Assembly: GCA_024762925.1 (NCBI GenBank)
Contig: JANTGM010000032.1
Span: 1 to 53,082, forward strand
Reading direction: 5' to 3'
Source of the DNA: Kofleriaceae bacterium
GTDB lineage: Bacteria; Myxococcota_A; Polyangia; Haliangiales; Haliangiaceae
Length of the DNA: 53,082 bases
Part shown: positions 33,398 to 41,440 of the stretch, in pieces
Numbering within the stretch: position 1 is the stretch's first letter
Layout: each line of letters opens with the position of its first letter
The notes under the pieces: generated by a model
What the model saw: the letters and a program-made list of their open reading frames with translations, nothing else
Database searches by the model: none
Told to the model about the DNA's origin: nothing
Position numbers and translations under genes: made by a program

Positions 33398-33968
33398 TTG
33401 CTCCTTTGCGCTGTCGGTAGAGCGTTGGGTCGATGACGGTTGCCATCTTGGCAGCGTCTAAGTCGGCCGCCATAAACTTTGCAATGCGAGCGATTTGGCT
33501 GTCGGCTTCGCTCTGCATTCGGTTATAGCTAACGAAGAGCACTTGCACATGGTCCGATGCTCGAAGCCATGCTTCAACTTCTTCTACGTGGCCAGCAAAG
33601 CTCGATTTCATATCGTCGTCGCCCGCGCCGTCTTGCTCGTCGCGATTGACGAGCATCTTCTGCTGTGAGGCCAATATCTCGTCGAGATTGCGGCGCATGA
33701 AGACGATCTTGTACTGCTCGGTTTCAGGTAGGTCCTGCAGCAGTTGCGATATGACCTTTACGACCTTGCCACGCGCAGGCTCAACCCAGCTTGGGTCTTG
33801 TTTGGTGCGCTTGACCGCCTCGAGTTCGTAGTAGCCTTTTGGGTTGTCATCGTCAGCACTGCGAATGCCATCGGTAACAGGCTCAAGACCACCGGCCTCA
33901 AGCATCTTCATCATCATGGAGGTACCTGAACGGGGCAGGCCCGAGACAACGTAAATCGGGTTGGGCAT
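33390..33968 (-). CDS. Sulfotransferase-family protein
   Basis: A 192-aa P-loop protein. IYVVSGLPRSGTSMMMKMLE is the 5'-phosphosulfate-binding loop of PAPS-dependent sulfotransferases, and YKIVFMRRNLDEILASQQKML matches the 3'-phosphate-binding Arg/Ser region. At 192 aa it is shorter than most members (250-300), so the acceptor-binding part is reduced. Acceptor unknown. Coupled by an 8-bp overlap to the downstream lipoprotein. Starts 83 bp before the small heat-shock protein gene's end on the same strand. Confidence 0.8.
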   Translation of the reverse strand: MPNPIYVVSGLPRSGTSMMMKMLEAGGLEPVTDGIRSADDDNPKGYYELEAVKRTKQDPSWVEPARGKVVKVISQLLQDLPETEQYKIVFMRRNLDEILASQQKMLVNRDEQDGAGDDDMKSSFAGHVEEVEAWLRASDHVQVLFVSYNRMQSEADSQIARIAKFMAADLDAAKMATVIDPTLYRQRKGASA

Positions 33969-34028
33969 GGCTAAGAGATAACACAGAAGGCCCCACGAAG
34001 CGCGTCTTCATGAGGCCAGCTGCGATTT

Positions 34029-34048
34029 GCCAGCGGCCCAAGGCTGGC
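34029..34048 (-). terminator. Hairpin just after the small heat-shock protein gene
   Basis: GCCAGC (34029-34034) pairs with GCTGGC (34043-34048) across an 8-nt loop, ending 1 bp from the minus-strand stop codon. There is no T-tract, so termination is uncertain. Confidence 0.3.
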
Positions 34049-34049
34049 G

Positions 34050-34472
34050 CTAGCCAAGTTCGATCTTTCGAGCTTTGTGCTCGGCTTTCTTTGCGATGGT
34101 AATGGCCAGAACGCCAGCTTCAAGCTTGGCTTGTACTTGCTCTGCGTTGGCATCTTTGGGGAGTTTCAGGCGTCGTTCAAAAGAGCCGTACTGACGCTCT
34201 CGAACTAGGAAGTTCACGCCTTCCTCCGTTGACTCTTCGGCACGAGTTCCACTCACGCTGAGCACTCCTTCGTGCACGGTGATTTCGAGATTCTCCTCGG
34301 CGATGCCAGGAAGGTCGGCCTGCAGCCGGTAGTTTTCATCGGTCTCAATGAAGTCGAATCGTGGGGTGTGCGTTGCTGTGTCGCGAGTTAGCGGGACCCC
34401 AAAGAAATCGCGTGCGATTTGTGTAAATGGGTCTGCCTTGGTGCGGTTGTTAAGTCGTGTGAGTTCGTACAT
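34050..34472 (-). CDS. Small heat-shock protein (Hsp20/alpha-crystallin)
   Basis: A 140-aa ATP-independent chaperone. The alpha-crystallin domain covers about residues 38-130: PRFDFIETDENYRLQADLPGI start, GVLSVSGTRAEE, RQYGSFERRLKLPKDAN, and the AKLEAGVLAITIAKK ending with the conserved G-V-L. The short N-terminus contains FTQIARDFFG, the usual oligomerisation helix. GGAG lies 8 nt before the ATG. The leader has GGCC/GGCC near the ribosome site; whether it acts as an RNA thermometer is not shown. Cytoplasmic. Confidence 0.93.
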   Translation of the reverse strand: MYELTRLNNRTKADPFTQIARDFFGVPLTRDTATHTPRFDFIETDENYRLQADLPGIAEENLEITVHEGVLSVSGTRAEESTEEGVNFLVRERQYGSFERRLKLPKDANAEQVQAKLEAGVLAITIAKKAEHKARKIELG

Positions 34473-34590
34473 GGTGTCTTCTCCAGGTTGGGGCCATTGG
34501 CCGTTGCCCTATCGAGATAAGCACCGAGGTTGCAAGTGCAAGACCTTGACGAGGCCGAATTCGTGCTCAGGCGGCCAGAAAAACTCTGCG

Positions 34591-35238
34591 TTACGCGGCC
34601 AACGCCACACAAGTCTCCATTTCTTCGCGAAGGTTTGCCAAAGCGTTGGCATGTGCCCGGCTTGCCCAGGATTTGGAGATGCCAAGCGTTTTGCCTGAGT
34701 CCTGAAGAGTTGCGTCGCCGAAGTAGTGGTCCATGACAAGGGTTTGCTGCTGCGCCGGAAGCTTGTCGATCGCTGTGCGAAGGGCTGCCGTAAGCTCGTT
34801 GCGTTCAGCGACGTCTTCCGGGCTCATGCCAGCTCGTGGATCGATGATTTCCTCTGGTTGCATATCCTTGGAATAGATGGCGTGGAAGTCCCCTCGGCTG
34901 GCTGCGTGTCGGTAGTCTTTGCGAGAGAGTGGGGCAATCTTTCCAATGCCATCAAGCATCGCGCCACGAACGCGAAGATAGGCAAAGGTTGCAAGAGTCG
35001 CTTCGCCACCGGGCACGAAGCGATTCATGGCTTCGAGCAGACCTGTTGTACCCCAAGCCATAAGCTCATCGAGGTCAGCTTGGCCATGGGTGCGCCTAAG
35101 AACTCGAAGCGCGATTCGACGAACCATGGGCAAGTGCTCAGCGACTACTGCATCGCGGTTGGTGCAGTGCTCTGGACGCGCGTTGCGGTTGCAAGTAAGT
35201 GGTCTACAAGGAGCCGAGTTCTTCGTTGTCGTGTTCAT
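34591..35238 (-). CDS. Sigma-70-family sigma factor (FliA/WhiG-like)
   Basis: A 215-aa sigma factor. Region 2 is seen at about 40-110 (VVAEHLPMVRRIALRVLRRT, DLDELMAWGTTGLLEAMNRF, ATFAYLRVRGAMLDGI), region 4 at about 160-210 (LPAQQQTLVMDHYFGDATLQ, LGISKSWASRAHANALANLR). Region 3 is short, as in alternative factors. The frame is open back to 35415, but the upstream 59 codons run through the inverted and direct repeats at 35317-35390, so ATG 35238 (MNTTTKNSAP) is far more plausible. Divergent from the FHA/sigma-54 activator; its targets are unknown. Confidence 0.85.
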   Translation of the reverse strand: MNTTTKNSAPCRPLTCNRNARPEHCTNRDAVVAEHLPMVRRIALRVLRRTHGQADLDELMAWGTTGLLEAMNRFVPGGEATLATFAYLRVRGAMLDGIGKIAPLSRKDYRHAASRGDFHAIYSKDMQPEEIIDPRAGMSPEDVAERNELTAALRTAIDKLPAQQQTLVMDHYFGDATLQDSGKTLGISKSWASRAHANALANLREEMETCVALAA

Positions 35239-35316
35239 GTCCGGCTGTAAGAGCAGAGGCCGTACCACCGGAGAGGATGCGTTAAGTTGCTGAAAATAAA
35301 GGATGTTGTTGGGGCT

Positions 35317-35343
35317 GGGTGGATCCAAAATCTCGATCCACCC
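35317..35343. promoter_or_regulatory. Perfect 9-bp inverted repeat in the divergent control region
   Basis: GGGTGGATC (35317-35325) and GATCCACCC (35335-35343) flank a 9-nt spacer. It lies directly next to the GTTCCA repeats, between the sigma factor gene and the activator gene, and looks like an operator for a dimer. Confidence 0.65.
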
Positions 35344-35344
35344 T

Positions 35345-35390
35345 GTTCCACCTACGTTCCAGGTTGTTCCACCCTGTTCCACCTGTTCCA
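35345..35390. promoter_or_regulatory. Five helically phased GTTCCA direct repeats
   Basis: GTTCCA begins at 35345, 35356, 35366, 35376 and 35385, i.e. every 11, 10, 10 and 9 bp, all on one face of the helix. Most copies continue as GTTCCACC. This is a typical layout for cooperative binding of a regulator. The complement (TGGAAC) is only distantly similar to a sigma-54 -24 element. Confidence 0.7.
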
Positions 35391-35413
35391 CGGTCAGGCT
35401 ATGGTGGCGCGGC

Positions 35414-36790
35414 ATGGGCGAGAAGTCGGGAACCCTGTCTTACGCAGGAGGTGGCGAGGACATTCGCAACACGTTCACAGCGCCATATTTGGTGCTGCTC
35501 ATGGTCGCGGACCGACCCGAAATTGGCAGCGCACGGTTCTCGCTCGCTGAAGTCGGCCTGGTGAACATTGGACGCCACGAAACCTTCGAGCACCAAAGGT
35601 CCCATGATGGCAGCGAGGCGCAGCTTGAGATCAATGTGCCGGACGGCTGGATGTCGACGCGCCATCTACAACTCCGACTTGAGGAGGGCGCATGGGTGAT
35701 GCGCGATGCTGGATCGAAAAACGGGTGCTATCGAAACGGCCAGCGTTGCCAGGAAGCCGTCCTGCAGGATGGCGATGTGGTCGGCACAGGGAACACCTGC
35801 TTTCTCTTTCGAAGCAATGTCGAGAGAACCCACCTTGATGCCGCAGATGCCAGCTCGCTCATGATGCGCACCTTGCCGGCGGCCTCTCAGACATTGAGTT
35901 TGCCACTTGCACATCTCATGGCGGACATGTCGAGAGTAGCCTCGTCTCGAGTCTCAGTGATTCTCGGAGGGGAAACCGGAACCGGCAAGGAAGTAAGCGC
36001 TCGCTACGTGCATCAATGCTCAGGGCGCAAGGGAAGCTTTGTCGCAGTGAACTGCGGGGCACTCCCAGCCACGCTTGTAGAAAGTGAACTGTTTGGTCAC
36101 CGCAAAGGGGCATTCTCGGGTGCCAATACCGATCGCGTTGGCTTGGTACAGGCATCGGATGGCGGAACGCTCTTTCTTGATGAAGTTGCGGAGCTTCCAT
36201 TGGAGGCGCAGGTAAAACTCTTACGCTGCCTGCAAGAGCGCGAAGTGGTTCCCGTGGGAGCAAGTCGACCGATTCCAGTTGACATTCGGGTGGTTGCAGC
36301 CACCCACGCAGACCTGCCAGAGCTTGTGGAAGCTGGCGCCTTTCGTGCAGACCTCTATGCGCGACTTGCGGGCGTGAGTTTTCGACTACCAACGTTGCGA
36401 GAGCGTCGCGAGGATCTTGGAATCCTTGTTGGCACGTTGCTGGCTCGCTGCGCGGGTGAGCGGATGTTTTATTTTGATAGAGAGGCTGTTTGGGCGATGG
36501 CGATGTATTCGTGGCCGCTAAATATTCGCGAACTCGAACAAGCGTTGGCCGCAGCAACGGCTTGGGCGGATCGAGGGCGCATCGAGTTGCGTCACTTGCC
36601 TGCACCTGTCGCAGCATCGCTGAGCCCTTCAGAACCTACGACCGATGACTCCCTCAAGAGCGAACTCGTCGCTGCGCTTCGTAAACACGCGGGAAACGTG
36701 AGTGCGACTGCCCGCGAAATGGGCAAAGCGCGAGTGCAGATTCGGCGTTGGTGCAAGCGCTATGGACTCGACCCGGCGCAGTTTCGCTAA
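35414..36790 (+). CDS. FHA-domain sigma-54-dependent activator
   Basis: A 458-aa enhancer-binding protein. An FHA domain (about 45-130: VNIGRHETF, STRHLQLRLEEG, DAGSKNGCYRNG) binds phosphothreonine and so links it to Ser/Thr kinases. The AAA+ domain (about 165-395) has Walker A GETGTGKE, Walker B GGTLFLDE, GALPATLVESELFGH and the sigma-54-contacting loop as GAFSGA (usual GAFTGA). A Fis-type helix-turn-helix ends it (ALRKHAGNVSATAREMGKARVQIRRW). There is no receiver domain. The frame is open from 35303, but ATG 35414 is past the DNA repeats and fits the family. Divergent from a sigma factor gene. Confidence 0.9.
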   Translation: MGEKSGTLSYAGGGEDIRNTFTAPYLVLLMVADRPEIGSARFSLAEVGLVNIGRHETFEHQRSHDGSEAQLEINVPDGWMSTRHLQLRLEEGAWVMRDAGSKNGCYRNGQRCQEAVLQDGDVVGTGNTCFLFRSNVERTHLDAADASSLMMRTLPAASQTLSLPLAHLMADMSRVASSRVSVILGGETGTGKEVSARYVHQCSGRKGSFVAVNCGALPATLVESELFGHRKGAFSGANTDRVGLVQASDGGTLFLDEVAELPLEAQVKLLRCLQEREVVPVGASRPIPVDIRVVAATHADLPELVEAGAFRADLYARLAGVSFRLPTLRERREDLGILVGTLLARCAGERMFYFDREAVWAMAMYSWPLNIRELEQALAAATAWADRGRIELRHLPAPVAASLSPSEPTTDDSLKSELVAALRKHAGNVSATAREMGKARVQIRRWCKRYGLDPAQFR

Positions 36791-36797
36791 GAATCCG

Positions 36798-37913
36798 ATG
36801 TCGTGGCGCACACTCACGCTTGCTTGGGGCTTCATGCTCTTCATGCTTGTTGCACTTCCATCGAGTGCGATGGCACATCAAAGCTCGTACACCTACGGCT
36901 CTCTCGCGATCTCCGATTCGGGACGCGAAGTCCACTACGAGGTTCGTTTGAGTAGCAACGACTTGTTTGAAGCGCTCAAGCTTGGTGAAGATCGCGATGC
37001 GACCGATGCCGAGATTGTGGCAGGGGAGCAAGACCTGCGGACCTACGTTTTTAACCGAGTGCACTTGGTCGTGCTGGGACAGGCGTGCGCACAGGATCCG
37101 GGCACAGTGAAGGTGGTGAATGATGGGCAGCGATTTGCCCAAGTTCAGACGACGGTGCGCTGCTCCTCGGCGATTTCCTCTGTGGAGCTTGTGTATGACC
37201 TCTTCTTTGACTTGGACGAGCGCCACGAGGGACTGTTGCGCGTTGGCGCCGGATTGGTGCAACTCACGAATGCGAGGAGGCGATATGTGCACACTCGGGG
37301 GAGTCCCGCACCCGAAACGCGACTAGGGTTTCTCCGTTCCGGAGCTCTGCACGTTCTCTACGGACCTGATCACATACTTTTTCTGTTGTCGCTCCTAGTG
37401 GTGATAGGCTTACGTCTCGACGCGAATGGGCTGCGGGCTCGTACGATTCGCGAGAGCCTGCGAGGTGCTGCTGGCATTGTCACAGCGTTTACCATCGGGC
37501 ACTCGATGACCCTCGTGATGGCTGCGCTCGGCTGGATTTCACTGCCGAATCGCTTTGTCGAGAGCATGATTGCGGCTTCGATTGTCTACGTTGCGGTGGA
37601 GAACGCTCTCCGACCTGACCCTCCGCGGAGAGCTTTAGTAACGCTGCTCTTTGGCTTTATGCACGGTCTTGGTTTCGCCTCTATGCTTCGGCCCCTGTTA
37701 CCAGCTGAGGATGTCGTGTTGCCCCTGTTGGTCTTCAACTTGGGGGTCGAGGTTGGACAACTTGCCATCGTCGCGATTGCATTGCCGATCTTGTGGGGAG
37801 CGATTGCGATGCTTGGGGCTTCTCGGTACCGACGGATCATCATCCCGATAACATCAGTGCTTCTCGCCATTGCTGGGACTCTTTGGTTTGCAGAGCGAGC
37901 GTTGGCGCTCTAG
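36798..37913 (+). CDS. HupE/UreJ-like membrane protein with periplasmic domain
   Basis: A 371-aa protein: signal peptide ending SAMA-H, a soluble domain of about 150 residues, then six predicted membrane helices of the HupE/UreJ_2 type. Conserved metal-site-like segments are HVLYGPDHILFLL, FTIGHSMTLVMAA and FGFMHGLGFASMLRPLLP. HupE/UreJ relatives move or bind nickel for hydrogenase and urease, but neither enzyme is in the window, and the long N-terminal domain marks the type 2 subgroup of unknown substrate. It starts 7 bp after the activator's stop, so it is probably co-transcribed. ATG 36798 begins the signal peptide; earlier in-frame codons overlap the activator. Confidence 0.82.
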   Translation: MSWRTLTLAWGFMLFMLVALPSSAMAHQSSYTYGSLAISDSGREVHYEVRLSSNDLFEALKLGEDRDATDAEIVAGEQDLRTYVFNRVHLVVLGQACAQDPGTVKVVNDGQRFAQVQTTVRCSSAISSVELVYDLFFDLDERHEGLLRVGAGLVQLTNARRRYVHTRGSPAPETRLGFLRSGALHVLYGPDHILFLLSLLVVIGLRLDANGLRARTIRESLRGAAGIVTAFTIGHSMTLVMAALGWISLPNRFVESMIAASIVYVAVENALRPDPPRRALVTLLFGFMHGLGFASMLRPLLPAEDVVLPLLVFNLGVEVGQLAIVAIALPILWGAIAMLGASRYRRIIIPITSVLLAIAGTLWFAERALAL

Positions 37914-37998
37914 TGCCTGATGCATTGACATTGACCAAGCAAACTCGATTCTTCGCTCGCTGGCCGCTTTGCTCATCGTTGTTCATCGGGGCGACGCC

Positions 37999-38325
37999 TC
38001 AGAGAAGCTCGGTCTTTGCTGCAAAGACAAAGTCGCTCTCAGTGAGGCCATCGATCGTGCGTGTCCAGATCTCAACCACCGCTTCGCCCCAGCGCAGCTG
38101 CAAGTTAGGGTGATGATTCTGTTGCTCGGCCAACTCACCCACGCGGTTCACAAAAGCGAGGGCCGAGGCGAAGTCGGGAAACGAAAATGGCTTAATGAGC
38201 CTCCTTTCATCAACAACGTCCCAGCCGTTCCCAAGTTGGTTCTTGAGCGCTTCTAGCGGTTCCCCCACAAGTCGCGGCACATCCGGTCTGCCTGTGATGC
38301 ACTCTTTCTTCGCAAGCTCTTCCAT
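37999..38325 (-). CDS. phhB: Pterin-4a-carbinolamine dehydratase
   Basis: A 108-aa enzyme that dehydrates 4a-hydroxytetrahydropterin formed by aromatic amino-acid hydroxylases, regenerating the cofactor. The family signature is visible: FSFPDFASALAFVNRVGELAEQQNHHPNLQLRW, then VEIWTRTIDGLTESDFVFAAK. MEELAKKECI matches the usual N-terminus, so I start at 38325; 38343 and 38367 are open alternatives. No phenylalanine hydroxylase is in the window. Divergent from the EamA gene with about 30 bp between starts. Confidence 0.88.
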   Translation of the reverse strand: MEELAKKECITGRPDVPRLVGEPLEALKNQLGNGWDVVDERRLIKPFSFPDFASALAFVNRVGELAEQQNHHPNLQLRWGEAVVEIWTRTIDGLTESDFVFAAKTELL

Positions 38326-38354
38326 TGGTGGTGCGAAGAGCATAAGACCACGCC

Positions 38355-39245
38355 GTGCTTGTCGCAATCACATACATCACCTGTGCAGTGGTGTGGGGAA
38401 CAACCTGGTTTGCGATTCGTGTGTGCATTGGCGAGGACGGGTTTCCAACGCTCACAGGGGCGGCGATTCGCTTCACCATCGCTGCAGTTCTTTTGCGGCT
38501 CTTGGTGCATGTGCTTGGAAGCTCTCCTGGCATTCGCACGCGGCATCAGCGCTCATGGTTCACGGTGGCCGGCCTGCTAAACGGAGCGGGATACGCCTTG
38601 GTGTATCTAGGGGAGGAGACCGTGCCAGGTGCATTTGCATCGATTCTCTTTGGCACTCTGCCGCTGCTAACCGCCTTTCTCGCAGCCATTAGCAAAACCG
38701 AGCGAGTGACGCTGGGACATTTTCTGGGCGCCCTCATCGCGCTCGGAGGCATCATCGTCATCTTCGGTGATCGCGCTTCGGTATCATCCGAGCAGGGAAC
38801 CGGCGTGGCCCTCTTGTGCGGTGGCGTCGTTCTATCGGCCTTCTACAGTCTTGTTCTTAAACGCGAGAGTTCGAGTGTTCACGCCTTGTGCGCCACGAGT
38901 TGGTTTCTCTCGGTCACCGCCGTTGCTCTTTGGGGCGCTGCTCTTTTGTCGGAAGGTTGGTCGGTGCCGTGGCCGCCACCCTTCGCTCCAACAGTCGCGC
39001 TTCTCTACTTGGCAATCTTTGGCTCTGTGCTTACGTTCGCCAGCTATCTTTACTTGCTGCAGCACGTCTCCCTCATGGCCACCACCACACTGGTCTTCAT
39101 CCAACCTCTCATCGCCCTCTTCGTAGACTCACAGTGGGAAGAGGATGTGCAACTCACGTTAACGAGCTATGTGGGGGCGGCCATCACACTCGGTGGAGTA
39201 CTGGTTGCGACTCTTTGGAAGCGCTACAGCACAGCCAAAGCGTAG
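38355..39245 (+). CDS. EamA/DMT-family transporter
   Basis: A 296-aa inner-membrane protein with about ten hydrophobic helices in two EamA repeats (VVWGTTWFAIRVCIGE...GLLNGAGYALVYLGEETVPGAFASILFGTLPLLTAFL and AFYSLVLKRESS...SVLTFASYLYLLQHVSLMATTTLVFIQPLIALFVD). These carriers usually export amino acids or metabolites; substrate cannot be inferred. It starts at GTG 38355, very close to the divergent dehydratase gene. The SRAP gene follows after 14 bp. Confidence 0.9.
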   Translation: MLVAITYITCAVVWGTTWFAIRVCIGEDGFPTLTGAAIRFTIAAVLLRLLVHVLGSSPGIRTRHQRSWFTVAGLLNGAGYALVYLGEETVPGAFASILFGTLPLLTAFLAAISKTERVTLGHFLGALIALGGIIVIFGDRASVSSEQGTGVALLCGGVVLSAFYSLVLKRESSSVHALCATSWFLSVTAVALWGAALLSEGWSVPWPPPFAPTVALLYLAIFGSVLTFASYLYLLQHVSLMATTTLVFIQPLIALFVDSQWEEDVQLTLTSYVGAAITLGGVLVATLWKRYSTAKA

Positions 39246-39259
39246 TACTCTCAATCATC

Positions 39260-39943
39260 ATGTGTGGCCGCTATACGCTTACTTCTCCGGACGAACTTGT
39301 GCATGAGTTTGGGCTCGGTGAGCTGCCGTTCTCCCTTGCGCCTCGCTACAACATCGCTCCCTCAAATGAAGTTCCTGTTGTCACTCAGGAGGATGGAGCA
39401 TATTCACTCAGACTTTTTCTGTGGGGGCTTGTGCCAAGCTGGGCAACGCTCACTCGATCCACCAAGCGACCTATCAATGCGCGAGCAGAAACCGTGCATG
39501 AGAAGCCATCATTTCGAGAGGCGTTTGAACGACGTCGCTGCCTCGTCTGTGCGGATGGATTCTACGAGTGGAAGAGGCAGGGTAGCAGACCCATGCCTTT
39601 CTTCATGCATCGCCGCGATGAACGAGTAATGAGTCTTGCGGGCATCTGGGAAACTCACGTCTCTGATGAGGGAGCGACGACAAATTCGTTTGCGATTCTC
39701 ACCACGCAAGCCAATGAGCTGATGGCACCGATTCATCACCGAATGCCGATTGTGATTGATCGGAAAGCGCGTGCGCGATGGCTCGACTCCAGCATAAGAA
39801 AGAGACGGGACTTGGAGGACCTACTTGTGGCTCCTCTCACTGCGGACTACGAGATTTACCAAGTCTCAGAGAAGGTCAATTCTGTCGCGAACGACTCAGC
39901 GGCTTGTCTCAATCGGGGGCCAGATCAGCAAAGCCTCTTTTAG
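39260..39943 (+). CDS. yedK: SRAP-domain protein (YedK/HMCES type)
   Basis: A 227-aa protein that shields abasic sites in single-stranded DNA by forming a covalent link through Cys2. MCGRYTL gives the catalytic Cys after Met removal; PRYNIAPSNEVPVV, PINARAETVHEKPSFR, CLVCADGFYEWKR and HHRMPIVI complete the family pattern, including the Asn, Glu and His of the active site. The open frame extends upstream to 38888 through the transporter gene, but start at 39260 is fixed by the need for Cys2. Seven bp separate its stop from the convergent porin gene. Confidence 0.95.
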   Translation: MCGRYTLTSPDELVHEFGLGELPFSLAPRYNIAPSNEVPVVTQEDGAYSLRLFLWGLVPSWATLTRSTKRPINARAETVHEKPSFREAFERRRCLVCADGFYEWKRQGSRPMPFFMHRRDERVMSLAGIWETHVSDEGATTNSFAILTTQANELMAPIHHRMPIVIDRKARARWLDSSIRKRRDLEDLLVAPLTADYEIYQVSEKVNSVANDSAACLNRGPDQQSLF

Positions 39944-39950
39944 CCTGGCG

Positions 39951-41093
39951 TCAGAAGGGGCCAGCGAGTGCGAGATGCAGTGCCAGCTCGTCTTCGAAGT
40001 CGCTGAAGTCGTAGAGTTCCACACTGGACTTGATTCGCAAGCCCATACTCAGGCGATATGCAACGGCAGCGGTATATCGGAGCACCGCACTCTTTGAACG
40101 AAGTGGACTGTTTGCCACAACGTTGCCGAGTCGCCGCATGCCGTCCCAGCGTCCGATCACATCGAAGTTGTCAGTGAGGGGAACCTCGAGTTCGGTGTAG
40201 AAGCCATCCTTAACGAAGAAAGGATCAAACTCACCATCCGCGCCTGGGCCATACTTGAAGCGCGTCGATGGATCATCACCCAAGGCCATCTCCGTTCGGC
40301 GCACAATGTACTCAGAGCGCCAGTACATCCGTTTGAAGCGCAGTTGGAAATCCGCGCCCATCAATTGGTAGCTCAAGCTATTCTCGGGATCGTAGTGTCC
40401 GGCCATGCCCGATAGGCCAAAGGCCAAACTCAAGTCATCTGTGAGATCGAATGAAGTCCCGAGCTTTGCTCCAACCGAAGGCCGGGAGTTGTTGTCGACA
40501 TAGTAGCGATCGCGCGAACGGGACTGAATGAAGTCGAAGTCGTCTGCGCCGGTCGACGCCTTTGGGCCACCGATTGCGTAGAAGGCGTAGTCGAATCGCG
40601 CGCTATCGCCCGTGAACTTTGTGCCACTCACCTCCACGCCGTTGTCGACCCAAGGCGTCGGCAGGATGCTCATATTCCACTCGTCGGTGCGAAGCATGCG
40701 TCCCATGTCGTACGGGAGGGGCTTGTCACTTGTGCGGTGATTGGCCGGATCGTGGCGCAGCGGAAAACTGCCAAACTGCGGCGTGAAGCGGCCGACTCGA
40801 AAGTTGAGCAAGTCGCTTGAGCGCAGATCGAAGAACGCCATCCCCACGTCCAAACCGTGACACGCCACGCAGACTTTGATGTTTGACGAGACTTGGTCGT
40901 TGAAATCGACGGCGAGCTTCAGTGAAAGCTCTACTGTTGCACCGTCGAGGCCTTGATTGCGGGCCACGTCTTCTGTTGGAACAGCGAGATAGTCGAGCTG
41001 AACAGAACCTGCGAAATTGCGATCGTGATCTTCTGCTACAGCGCTGCTCGCAAGTGAAGTTAGGGCGATCAGAATAAGTACGACTCGAATCAC
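39951..41093 (-). CDS. Porin-like outer-membrane protein with CxxCH haem motif
   Basis: A 380-aa protein with a signal peptide (VIRVVLILIALTSLASSAVAED) and an alternating-strand body (ATVELSLKLAVDFNDQVSS, LNFRVGRFTPQFGSFPLRHDP, RFDYAFYAIGGP, LSLAFGLSGMAGHYD, LQLRFKRMYWRSEYIVRRT, ENFDVIGRWDGMRR-like strands), ending in ...ALAGPF with a terminal Phe, as in BAM substrates. C75-V-A-C78-H79 is a perfect c-type haem-binding site inside the barrel region, which is unusual for a porin. GTG 41093 overlaps the upstream stop as GTGA and has AAGGAAG before it. Last gene of the 44809-39951 operon. Confidence 0.75.
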   Translation of the reverse strand: MIRVVLILIALTSLASSAVAEDHDRNFAGSVQLDYLAVPTEDVARNQGLDGATVELSLKLAVDFNDQVSSNIKVCVACHGLDVGMAFFDLRSSDLLNFRVGRFTPQFGSFPLRHDPANHRTSDKPLPYDMGRMLRTDEWNMSILPTPWVDNGVEVSGTKFTGDSARFDYAFYAIGGPKASTGADDFDFIQSRSRDRYYVDNNSRPSVGAKLGTSFDLTDDLSLAFGLSGMAGHYDPENSLSYQLMGADFQLRFKRMYWRSEYIVRRTEMALGDDPSTRFKYGPGADGEFDPFFVKDGFYTELEVPLTDNFDVIGRWDGMRRLGNVVANSPLRSKSAVLRYTAAVAYRLSMGLRIKSSVELYDFSDFEDELALHLALAGPF

Positions 41094-41440
41094 TTCGCTT
41101 CCTTCTTCAAAGTAGCTAGTCCCTCCGAGCCGAACGAGCGGTAGACCAAGCACTGCACGATCTTAGGTTCTTCTGCCTCACGAATCCCTGCACCAGGCAT
41201 AAGTCGCATGCGATGCACGTACATACGCCAGGCCTCTGGAGTCCCAACTTCGGTCGCCAAAAGTTGGTCCATTGTGTGGCATCGCGTGCACTTCTTCTGC
41301 GCTAGTGTACAGCCTTCTAGCACGATCTCACTTGGGCTCTCCATGCCTCGCACAAGCGGGTTGCCGCCAGATTGGGCGCCCGAGCAACCTGCTGATGTGG
41401 CGAGAACTACCAACAGCGAACACACTGCCCTAATTATCAT
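41090..41440 (-). CDS. Monohaem c-type cytochrome lipoprotein
   Basis: A 116-aa lipoprotein (TSAGC, C19) with one haem site, C51-T-R-C54-H55, and a Met-rich segment (YVHRMRLMPGAG) that can give the sixth ligand. The size fits a class I cytochrome c domain. The ATG at 41440 lies inside the end of the preceding gene (11-bp overlap), and its stop overlaps the GTG of the porin gene. An open frame extends upstream to 41653 inside the neighbouring gene and is rejected in favour of the signal peptide start. Confidence 0.82.
   Translation of the reverse strand: MIIRAVCSLLVVLATSAGCSGAQSGGNPLVRGMESPSEIVLEGCTLAQKKCTRCHTMDQLLATEVGTPEAWRMYVHRMRLMPGAGIREAEEPKIVQCLVYRSFGSEGLATLKKEAK

Noticed and set aside
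34473-34560. ROSE-type RNA thermometer before the small heat-shock gene
   Set aside because: Only a 4-bp GGCC/GGCC stem is visible near the ribosome site; the U-U-G-C-U pattern that pairs with the Shine-Dalgarno is absent.
38888-39259. Upstream extension of the SRAP frame
   Set aside because: It overlaps the EamA gene in another frame, and SRAP function needs the Cys directly after the initiator Met at 39260.
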